From NCBI GenBank assembly GCA_035765195.1, contig DASTYC010000026.1:248001-312000 (forward strand): 64,000 nucleotides of DNA, written 5' to 3'. The stretch comes from CALAED01 sp035765195 (GTDB lineage Bacteria; Actinomycetota; Actinomycetes; Streptosporangiales; Streptosporangiaceae). The notes under the pieces are model-generated. The model ran no database searches. It was not told where the DNA came from and saw nothing but the letters and a program-made list of their open reading frames with translations. Shown here one piece after another: positions 57,764 to 64,000 of this stretch (position 1 is its first letter; each line of letters opens with the position of its first letter). The translations under genes were made by a program, and so were the position numbers.

Positions 57764-57778
57764 GTCGTCAGTGACGAC
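57764..57778. promoter_or_regulatory. 15-bp palindrome in the CGNR/methyltransferase divergent region
   Basis: GTCGTCA-G-TGACGAC is a perfect 7-1-7 inverted repeat, 16 bp upstream of the methyltransferase ATG. It is a candidate operator, perhaps for the CGNR-type protein itself. Confidence 0.5.
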
Positions 57779-57794
57779 AGGTCGGAGGGTCGTT

Positions 57795-58577
57795 ATGCCA
57801 TCACTCGCCCCTGAGCTCGCCCCCGAGCACGCCCGCGCCTGGATCGACCGATGGGACCGGCAGCAGGAGGTGTACCTGCCCGAGCGCGAGGAGCGGTTCA
57901 CCGCCATGATCGACGCCGTGGCGGCGGTCGCCGGCCGGCCCGACCCGCTCGTGCTCGACCTCGGCACCGGGCCCGGCTCGCTCGGCGCGCGGCTGCTGGA
58001 CCGGCTGCCCGCGGCGACGGTGGTGGGCGTCGACTCCGACCCCGTGCTGCTGGCGCTTGGCCGGTCCGCCTACGGCGACCGGCCCGGGCTGCGCTTCGCC
58101 GACGTCGACCTGCGGACGGCGGACTGGCCGGACCGGCTCGGCCTGGACCGGCCGCTCGACGCCGCGGTGAGCACGACCGCGCTGCACTGGCTGCCCGAAG
58201 CCGACCTGCGCAGGACCTACGCCGCGGTGGCCGGCCTGCTCCGTCCGGGCGGGCTGTTGCTGAACGGCGACCACTTCGTCGTGGACAGCCCGACGCTGGC
58301 CCGGCTGGACCGGGCCCTGCTCGAGCGGGAGGACGCCCGCCGCTTCCCCGGCGGGCACGCCGAGGACTGGGACGCCTGGTGGCGGGCGCTCGCGGCCGAC
58401 CCCGCCCTCGCCGGGCTCGCCGCCGAGCGGCGGCGGCGCTGGGTCCCGGTCGAGCACCACGACAGCGAGTCCGGCGGGCTCGGCACGCACATCGCCGCGC
58501 TGCGGGACGCCGGGTTCGGCGAGGTCGGCACGCTCTGGCAGCGCGGCGAGACCCGCCTGCTGTGCGCCGTCCGTTAA
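57795..58577 (+). CDS. Class I SAM-dependent methyltransferase
   Basis: 260 residues. Motif I VLDLGTGPGSLGARLLDRL, acidic loop VVGVDSDPVLL, motif II region FADVDLRTADWPDRL and LHWLPEADLRRTY are standard for class I methyltransferases. The substrate is unknown. ATG at 57795 follows GGAGGG by five bases. The start is 17 bp from the 15-bp palindrome. Its stop codon overlaps the stop of the convergent aldehyde dehydrogenase (shared TTAA). Confidence 0.88.
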   Translation: MPSLAPELAPEHARAWIDRWDRQQEVYLPEREERFTAMIDAVAAVAGRPDPLVLDLGTGPGSLGARLLDRLPAATVVGVDSDPVLLALGRSAYGDRPGLRFADVDLRTADWPDRLGLDRPLDAAVSTTALHWLPEADLRRTYAAVAGLLRPGGLLLNGDHFVVDSPTLARLDRALLEREDARRFPGGHAEDWDAWWRALAADPALAGLAAERRRRWVPVEHHDSESGGLGTHIAALRDAGFGEVGTLWQRGETRLLCAVR

Positions 58578-60121
58578 TCTCCCCGGTCGCCCGGCTCCAG
58601 CCGGCCGTCGACGCGGCGCGGCACGCGCAGCGGGTTGTCCTCGCGCAGTTCGGGGGGCAGCAGCGGCTGCGGCAGCGACTGGTAGGTGACCGGCCGCAGC
58701 CAGCGCTGGATCGCGGCCGCGCCGACCGAGGTGTGGGCGGCGCTGGTGGAGGCGGGGTAGGGGCCGCCATGGGTCATCGCCCAGGCGACCGCGACGCCCG
58801 TCGGGTAGCCGTTCCAGACCACCCGGCCGCTGCACCGGCGCAGCAGCTCGACCAGCGGTGCCGTGCGCTCCGCCTCGTCGTCCTCGGCGTGCACGGTCGC
58901 GGTCAGCGCGGGCCGGAGCCGTCCCAGCGCGGCCGCGAGATCATCGTCGTCGGCGTAGTCGGCCACGACGACGAACGGTCCGAACACCTCATCGAGCAGC
59001 GCCTCGCCGAGCCGGTCGGCCGGGACCCGTACGACCGTCGCGTCCGCGCTCGGCTCCCCCGCTCCGCCCCGTGCGACCGCGGGGCGTCCGGTGTCGGGCC
59101 GGGCCGGCACGGAGACGCCGGGGAGCTCGGCGGCCCGGTCGACCCCGGCCTCGTAGGCGGCGCGGATGCCGGGCGTCAGCAGCGGTCCGATCGGGACGGT
59201 GGCCGCGTGCGCCACGAGGGCCTCGACGAGCCGCTCGCCGGCCGCGCCCCGCGGCACGAACACCAATCCGGGCTTGGTGCAGAACTGCCCGTTGCCGAGC
59301 GTGAAGCTCTCGGCCGCGCCGCGGCCGATCTCCGCCGCCCGCGCCGCCGCCGCACCGGGCGTGACGACCAGGGGATTGAGGCTGCCGAGCTCGCCGTAGA
59401 AGGGGATCGGCTCGGGCCGGGCCGCGGCCAGGTCGTGCAGCGCCCGCCCGCCGCGCAGCGATCCGGTGAAGCCGACGGCTCGGATGTGCGGGTCGGTCAC
59501 CAGCGCCCGGCCCGCCCCCTCGCCGTAGACGAGGGCGAACGTCCCGGCGGGCGCGGCGGCCAGCCCGCGGCGGATGGCCTCCGCGCAGGCCTGTGAGGTG
59601 GCCGGATGCGCGGGGTGGGCCTTGGCCACCACCGGGCAGCCCGCGGCCAGCGCCGACGCCGTGTCGCCGCCGGGCACGCTGAAGGCCAGCGGGAAGTTGC
59701 TGGCGCCGAAGACCGCGACCGGGCCGAGCGGCACGCGCGTCCGGCGCAGGTCGGGGCGCGGCGGGGTGGCCCCCGGATCGGCGTGGTCGATGGCGACGTC
59801 GAGGTAGCCGCCGTCCCTGATCACCTCGGCCATGAACCGCAGCTGGAACGTCGTCCTGGCCAGCTCGCCGGTGAGCCGCCCGGTGCCGAGCGCGCTTTCC
59901 CTGTCGGCCAGCGCCACGATGTGGTCGCCCGCCGCGTCGAGCTCGGCGGCCACCGACTCCAGCAGCGCGGCGCGGCCGTCCCTGCCCAGCGCCTCGTACG
60001 CGGGGGCCGCGGCCGCCGCGGCGGCGCACAGTGCGGCGACCTCGTCGGCGGAGGTCTCGGTGGCGACCTGCTCGACTTCGGCGCCGGTACGGGGATCGGC
60101 GGAGATGACTTTGGGGGTCAT
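58574..60121 (-). CDS. Aldehyde dehydrogenase, alpha-ketoglutaric semialdehyde dehydrogenase type
   Basis: 515 residues. NAD(P)-binding FGASNFPLAFSVPGGDTASALA, VGFTGSLRGG, Glu in FYGELGSLNP, catalytic Cys in GQFCTKPGLVFV. The GASNFPLAFS and ELGSLNP pair is typical of 2,5-dioxovalerate dehydrogenases, which convert 2,5-dioxovalerate to 2-oxoglutarate at the end of non-phosphorylated pentose or hexuronate pathways. That fits xylose, arabinose or pectin-derived acids released by enzymes in this region. ATG at 60121 overlaps the stop of the upstream membrane glycosyltransferase by four bases. Confidence 0.87.
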   Translation of the reverse strand: MTPKVISADPRTGAEVEQVATETSADEVAALCAAAAAAAPAYEALGRDGRAALLESVAAELDAAGDHIVALADRESALGTGRLTGELARTTFQLRFMAEVIRDGGYLDVAIDHADPGATPPRPDLRRTRVPLGPVAVFGASNFPLAFSVPGGDTASALAAGCPVVAKAHPAHPATSQACAEAIRRGLAAAPAGTFALVYGEGAGRALVTDPHIRAVGFTGSLRGGRALHDLAAARPEPIPFYGELGSLNPLVVTPGAAAARAAEIGRGAAESFTLGNGQFCTKPGLVFVPRGAAGERLVEALVAHAATVPIGPLLTPGIRAAYEAGVDRAAELPGVSVPARPDTGRPAVARGGAGEPSADATVVRVPADRLGEALLDEVFGPFVVVADYADDDDLAAALGRLRPALTATVHAEDDEAERTAPLVELLRRCSGRVVWNGYPTGVAVAWAMTHGGPYPASTSAAHTSVGAAAIQRWLRPVTYQSLPQPLLPPELREDNPLRVPRRVDGRLEPGDRGD

Positions 60122-61386
60122 GCGGAATTCCTCACCAAGTGGGTTCTTCGCGGCGTAGGCCAGTATTCCCGCTGCGCGGATTCGTCACTTCCGGCCCGGC
60201 GGCGACGCCACGGCAGCGCCCAGATCAGCAGCGCGATGACCGCGAGCGAGCTGAGCGACCACCAGGTGTGCGTGTGCCACCAGGTCGGCTCGTCCAGGCG
60301 GGTGGTGTAGAGATAGCCGATCGCGGCCCAGACGGCGCCGGCCGTGATGGCGGCCCATGTGCCCCGCGTGGGCCGGGCGATGAGGAACGGCAGCGGCCAC
60401 AGCAGGTACTGGGCGCCGAACCGGTAGGTCACCACGACGAAGACGAGCAGCAAGACGAGCGTCAGCGTGAGCGGATCGGCGCGCCGCCACCACCATCCGG
60501 CGGCGAGCAGGGCGAGCACGAGCACGACGGTGCCGATGTGCCCGAGCGTCGGGGAGACGGACACCTTGCCGTGGGTCGCGATCGCCGTCCAGCCCCAGTC
60601 GCCCACCACCGGCCGGGTCGACATGACCGCCTTCGCCGTGGCGGGCAGGCGGCGGAGCGGGGTGTCGAGCACCAGCCAGCTGCTGAGCAGGAACGCCCCG
60701 GGCACCGCCGCGATCCAGCCCAGCACGGTGAGCCGGTTTCGGAGGCCGGTGACGAGCAGCATGATCCCCGGCACCAGCAGCACCGACCAGGACGTCGAGG
60801 TCACCGACAGGCCGATGAGCAGCCCGGCGAGGTGGGGACGGCCGCGTCGCGCGGCGAGCAGCGCTGCCACGCCGAGGAGCAAGGTGATCGGCGCGAACTG
60901 GCCGTGAATCGAGCTGACCATGACGGCCACGGGCATGCACGCGTACTGGAAGGCGCACAGCGCCCGCCGGCGGGCGTCGTCCCCGGCCGCCAGCCGGCCC
61001 GTCAGCGGGATGAGCGCGATGTCGGCGATCACCGGCGCCAGCCGGGCCACGGTGCCCCAGCCGAGCCCCAGCCACAGCCCCAGTTGCCGCTCGCCCGCCA
61101 GCAGATAGGCCATGAACGGCAGGAAGTGCCAGCCGCCCTCGCGGCGGAGGTGGTTCACCGGGTCCTCGCCGGCGAGGACGGAGTTGGCGGCGTCGAGGAA
61201 ATCCACCCCCAGGTCCTGCGGCTGCCAGGTGTGATCCCGTACGGCGATCATGAGGATCGCGATCCGCAGGGCCGCGCCGACGCAGAGCGAGACGGCGAGC
61301 CGCGGGGCCCAGCCGCGGCGCGCCGCGAGCAGGGCCAGGCCGAGGCCGATCGCCAGCGGCAGCCCCACCACGAGAATGTGGATCAC
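60118..61386 (-). CDS. Polytopic membrane glycosyltransferase-like protein (GT-C type)
   Basis: 422 residues with about ten membrane segments. The first extracytoplasmic loop has HTWQPQDLGVDFLDAANSV, with an Asp pair resembling the GT-C catalytic loop, followed by several helices (ALIPLTGRLAAGDDARRRAL region) and a charged C-terminal tail. It likely uses a polyprenyl-phosphate sugar donor, but no specific acceptor is known. GTG at 61386 follows GAGGAG. Co-translated with the downstream aldehyde dehydrogenase through ATGA, an odd pairing of functions. It is divergent from the epimerase. Confidence 0.75.
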   Translation of the reverse strand: MIHILVVGLPLAIGLGLALLAARRGWAPRLAVSLCVGAALRIAILMIAVRDHTWQPQDLGVDFLDAANSVLAGEDPVNHLRREGGWHFLPFMAYLLAGERQLGLWLGLGWGTVARLAPVIADIALIPLTGRLAAGDDARRRALCAFQYACMPVAVMVSSIHGQFAPITLLLGVAALLAARRGRPHLAGLLIGLSVTSTSWSVLLVPGIMLLVTGLRNRLTVLGWIAAVPGAFLLSSWLVLDTPLRRLPATAKAVMSTRPVVGDWGWTAIATHGKVSVSPTLGHIGTVVLVLALLAAGWWWRRADPLTLTLVLLLVFVVVTYRFGAQYLLWPLPFLIARPTRGTWAAITAGAVWAAIGYLYTTRLDEPTWWHTHTWWSLSSLAVIALLIWALPWRRRRAGSDESAQREYWPTPRRTHLVRNSA

Positions 61387-61496
61387 CTGTGTACTCCTCT
61401 TCGCCTCTTCCTCGGCCGCGGAAGTCTGACATCCCTGGGTGAGCTAGTGTCAGCGAGGCCAGGTGCGTAACGCGAATCGTGGGGAAGGAGCAACAT

Positions 61497-62462
61497 ATGT
61501 CGGATCTTGATGGCGCCTGTGTTCTCATAACCGGCGGGACAGGATTTATCGGGCGCCGTCTGGTCGAGACCCTGCGCGCCGCCGGGGCGGAGGTCACGGT
61601 CGCCGACCAAGATCCGTATCCCGACTCCGACGTTCGCTCCGTGGTGGGCGATCTGCGCGACCCCGCCGTACGGGAGGCGGCCGTCGCCCCCGGGCTCGAC
61701 GCGATCGTGCACCTCGCGGCGATGACCTCGGTGCTGCGCTCGATGGAGGACCCGGCCGGGGTCTACCGGCTGAACGTCGACGTCACGGCCGACCTCCTCG
61801 AGCGGGCCCGGCTGCGGGGCGTGCCGCGCTTCGTGCTGGCCTCGACCAACGCGGTGACCGGCGATGTCGGCGCCACGCCGATCAACGAACGCACGCCGCC
61901 GCGCCCGCTGACCCCCTACGGCGCGACCAAGGCGGCCGCGGAGATGTTGCTCAGCGCCTACACCGGCGCCTACGGCATGCTCACCTGCGCACTCCGTTTT
62001 GCCAACGTGTATGGTCCCGGAATGCAACACAAGGACAGTTTTGTCCCACGGCTGATGCGGGCCGCCGCGACCGGCACCGGCGTCCGCGTCTACGGCGACG
62101 GCACCCAGCTGCGCGACTACGTGCACGTCGACGACGTCGTGCAGGCCGTCACGCTGGCCTGGCGCACCGATCATCTCGGTCCTCTCGTCGTCGGGTCGGG
62201 CCGCTCCACGAGCGTCAACGACCTTATCGAGGCCGCCCGCGCCGTCACGGGCGCGCCCATCCCCGCGAGATTTACGGCCGCGAAGCAAGGAGAGATGCCC
62301 GCCGTGGTCCTCGACATCTCCGCGGCCCGGCGGCTCGGCTACCGGCCGCACCACGACCTCGCCTCCGGTCTTGCCACCGTCTGGCCGGAGTTCGCGCCGG
62401 CCGCCGCTCCCCCGGACCCGGTTTCCGCCGGGTCCGCGCCCGACAGCGTGGGGGCGTCATGA
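61497..62462 (+). CDS. NAD-dependent epimerase/dehydratase (extended SDR)
   Basis: 321 residues. NAD-binding VLITGGTGFIGRRLVETL, then VHLAAMTSVLRSMEDP, active-site YGATKAAAE preceded by ASTNAV, and FANVYGPGM. This resembles UDP-glucose 4-epimerases and related nucleotide-sugar enzymes. ATG follows GGAAGGAG by eight bases. It overlaps the GT2 gene by four bases, so it probably makes the sugar nucleotide that the GT2 or the membrane glycosyltransferase uses. Confidence 0.9.
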   Translation: MSDLDGACVLITGGTGFIGRRLVETLRAAGAEVTVADQDPYPDSDVRSVVGDLRDPAVREAAVAPGLDAIVHLAAMTSVLRSMEDPAGVYRLNVDVTADLLERARLRGVPRFVLASTNAVTGDVGATPINERTPPRPLTPYGATKAAAEMLLSAYTGAYGMLTCALRFANVYGPGMQHKDSFVPRLMRAAATGTGVRVYGDGTQLRDYVHVDDVVQAVTLAWRTDHLGPLVVGSGRSTSVNDLIEAARAVTGAPIPARFTAAKQGEMPAVVLDISAARRLGYRPHHDLASGLATVWPEFAPAAAPPDPVSAGSAPDSVGAS

Positions 62463-63298
62463 CGGCGTGTGCGGCCCGGCGCGATCATGGCCCCGAGCAC
62501 GACGTCGACGCGGCGGCGGTGGCGGAGTTCACGGCCGAGTACGGCGTGCGGCTGCCGCCGGTGACGGTGGTGATCGCCGCCTACAACGAGGAACGCGGCA
62601 TCGGCGACGTCGTCGACGCGATCCCGCACCGGGTGGCGGGGCTGGACGCGGCGACGATCGTGGTGGTGGACGGGTCCGCCGACGACACCGCCGCCATCGC
62701 CCGCAAGCAGGGCGCGCACGTGTGCGAGGTGCCGGTCAACCGCGGGCAGGGCGCGGCGCTGCGGCTGGGCTACCGGATCGCCCGCGCGGGCGGCGCCCGC
62801 TACATCGTGACCACCGACGCCGACGGCCAGTACGACGCGGCCGACATCGAGAAGGTGCTGGCCCCGATCCTGGCCGACCAGGCCGACTTCGTCACCGGCT
62901 CGCGCATCCTCGGACGCCAGGAGACCTACGACAAGGTGCGCCGCCTCGGCGTGCACGTGTTCGCCCGCCTGGTGAGCGTGCTGACCGGGCACCGCGTCAC
63001 CGACACCTCGTTCGGGCTGCGGGCGATGCGCGCCGCGCTCACCGAGCACGTCACGCTGCGCCAGCCGCAGTATCAGGCCTCCGAGCTGCTGATCAGCGTG
63101 ATCATGAACGGGTACCGGGTGCGGGAGGTGCCGGCGACCATGCGGCTGCGCACCGCGGGCACCACCAAGAAGGGCGGCAACCTGACCTACGGCTACCGCT
63201 ACGCCAAGGTCGTCATCGGCACCTGGCGCCGCGAACGCCGCCGCGCGCGCCGCGACCGCGCCGGGCTCCGGGGAGTCCGGCCGCACGGTCGGTTGTGA
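62459..63298 (+). CDS. Glycosyltransferase family 2
   Basis: 279 residues. GT-A fold: VTVVIAAYNEERGIGDVVDA, IVVVDGSADDTAAIA, VNRGQGAALRLGYRIA, and the DxD-like VTTDADGQYD. The C-terminal SFGLRAMRAAL and KKGGNLTYGYRYAKVV are typical of dolichol-phosphate mannosyltransferase-like GT2 proteins lacking the membrane tail. It may build a polyprenyl-phosphate sugar or extracellular glycan. Coupled to the epimerase by ATGA. Tandem repeats and a hairpin terminator begin at its stop codon. Confidence 0.9.
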   Translation: MTACAARRDHGPEHDVDAAAVAEFTAEYGVRLPPVTVVIAAYNEERGIGDVVDAIPHRVAGLDAATIVVVDGSADDTAAIARKQGAHVCEVPVNRGQGAALRLGYRIARAGGARYIVTTDADGQYDAADIEKVLAPILADQADFVTGSRILGRQETYDKVRRLGVHVFARLVSVLTGHRVTDTSFGLRAMRAALTEHVTLRQPQYQASELLISVIMNGYRVREVPATMRLRTAGTTKKGGNLTYGYRYAKVVIGTWRRERRRARRDRAGLRGVRPHGRL

Positions 63299-63337
63299 TC
63301 ACGCGCGTGTGATCATGCGCGTGTGATCATGCGTGTG
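63296..63337 (+). repeat. Three tandem 14-bp repeats at the GT2 stop codon
   Basis: TGATCACGCGCGTG, TGATCATGCGCGTG and TGATCATGCGTGTG follow in perfect register, and the first TGA is the GT2 stop. A fourth, degenerate copy begins at 63338. They run into the following terminator hairpin. Confidence 0.75.
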
Positions 63338-63383
63338 GTCATGCGATGGTCCCCGCGCCAAGCCGGAACCATCGCATGACCAC
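63335..63383. terminator. Bidirectional hairpin terminator
   Basis: A 16-bp perfect stem (63335-63350 with 63368-63383) around a 17-base loop lies between the convergent GT2 and methyltransferase genes. Confidence 0.75.
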
Positions 63384-63398
63384 GTCGTCGGAGGCGGG

Positions 63399-64000
63399 CT
63401 ATGCGGGCGTGCGGGCGACGCACAGGACGGATTGCCCGAACGGGATGGGCAGCACCCGGTCGAGCACCCTGGTCGCCGGGACGAGCACGCGGTCGTACAC
63501 GCCGACGGCCCCGCCCTGCGGCGACATCGCCCGGCCCATCCGCACCGCCGCCCACCACGCGAGCCCGCCCAGCAGGTTGACCGGCCGGACCAGCTCGACG
63601 GCGAGCCCGGCGCGCGCCGCGGCGTCCCGCAGCGTCGCCGGCGTGTAGCGGCGGAAGTGCCCGACGCTGCGGTCGAACTCGCCGTACAGGCTCTGGTAGC
63701 CGGGCACCCACAACACGATGGTGCCGCCGGGCACGACCGACCGGGCCAGCAGCTTCAGCAGGCCCGCGTCGTCCTCGAAGTGTTCCAGGACGTTGATCGC
63801 CACCGCCGTCTCGACGGGGCGGTCGAGGCTGTCGCCGGCGGTGAGGTCGAGTCCGCGCACCTCGACCTCGGCGCGCTCGGCGAAGCGCCGCTCGAGCACC
63901 TGGACGGCGGCGGGGTCGACGTCGGTGATGACGAGCCGATCGAGCCCGGTGAACTGGCCGGCGAATTCGCCGAGCCCCGCGCCCACCTCCAGCAGGCTGC
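63399..64000 (-). CDS. Class I SAM-dependent methyltransferase (partial, N-terminus outside window)
   Basis: About 200 residues are visible, beginning SLLEVGAGLGEFAGQFTGLD (motif I) at the window edge and ending CVARTPA. VITDVDPAAVQVLERRF and INVLEHFEDDAGLLKLLARS, with PGGTIVLWVPGYQSLYGEFD and HFRRYTPATLRDAAARAGL, are characteristic of ubiE/SmtA-like class I enzymes often linked to polyprenyl or glycan biosynthesis. The neighbouring GT2 and epimerase suggest a surface-glycan locus. The start codon lies outside the window. Confidence 0.85.
   Translation of the reverse strand, partial: SLLEVGAGLGEFAGQFTGLDRLVITDVDPAAVQVLERRFAERAEVEVRGLDLTAGDSLDRPVETAVAINVLEHFEDDAGLLKLLARSVVPGGTIVLWVPGYQSLYGEFDRSVGHFRRYTPATLRDAAARAGLAVELVRPVNLLGGLAWWAAVRMGRAMSPQGGAVGVYDRVLVPATRVLDRVLPIPFGQSVLCVARTPA

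Noticed and set aside
1..64000. Mobile elements, tRNA genes or attachment sites
   Set aside because: No transposase or integrase motif, no terminal inverted repeats with target duplications, and no recognisable tRNA T-loop/anticodon arrangement were seen. A tRNA scan would be decisive.

Overview
The window is GC-rich, densely packed actinobacterial DNA: GTG starts are common, there are many secreted plant-polysaccharide hydrolases with CBM2 modules and Thr-Pro linkers, a LAL-type LuxR regulator, three tandem DUF574-type methyltransferases and two P450s. The gene mix fits a filamentous soil actinomycete, perhaps of the Streptosporangiales, but nothing here fixes the genus. I saw no rRNA, tRNA, CRISPR array, insertion sequence or phage gene. 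Both window edges cut through genes: an acyl-CoA dehydrogenase at 1-413 and a methyltransferase at 63399-64000.

Layout. 1-6157: acyl-CoA/CoA-ester metabolism (acyl-CoA dehydrogenase, P450, thiolase), a PaaX-type regulator, and a LivG-LivF ATPase pair without permeases. 6232-9171: a LacZ-type beta-galactosidase. 9217-15863: a secreted beta-propeller protein, a degenerate aminoglycoside-phosphotransferase-like kinase, three methyltransferase paralogues and an acyl-CoA ligase. 16345-32442: a carbohydrate-degradation island with pectate lyase PL1, xyloglucanase GH74-CBM2, endo-galactanase GH53, SGNH esterase-CBM2, chitosanase GH46, intracellular GH43 and GH3, a LacI regulator, and two GH10 xylanases. 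32769-44418: a membrane-anchored NB-ARC/TPR protein, an MMPL transporter, a second P450, a translationally coupled four-gene cassette of small unknown proteins, and the HrpA helicase. 44772-51472: a LAL regulator, then an alpha/beta hydrolase overlapping a cholesterol-oxidase-like GMC flavoprotein. 51557-63298: a deazaflavin-type enzyme, a secreted SGNH lipase, an ABC exporter divergent from a GbsR/MarR regulator, ribokinase, a CGNR-type zinc finger protein, a methyltransferase, a ketoglutarate-semialdehyde-type dehydrogenase, a membrane glycosyltransferase, an epimerase and a GT2 glycosyltransferase.

How the genes work together. The clearest system is xylan use at 24196-32442. Two secreted GH10 enzymes cut xylan outside the cell. 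GH3 and GH43, which lack signal peptides, finish the oligosaccharides inside. A LacI-type repressor sits between the two divergent sets. GAAA-N-TTTC inverted repeats occur at the regulator's own promoter, at the GH3-GH43 promoter, and before both xylanases, which points to one autoregulated regulon. A different palindrome, with a GAAGCGCTTC core, lies in front of the xyloglucanase and galactanase, suggesting a second repressor. No sugar importer is encoded in the window.

The least understood parts are the overlapping cassette at 39005-40372 (which contains a 32-codon gene), the kinase-like protein at 10293-11426 that has lost two metal-binding residues, and the hydrolase/GMC oxidase pair. These are my best candidates for undescribed biology, but none is proven to be a new system.
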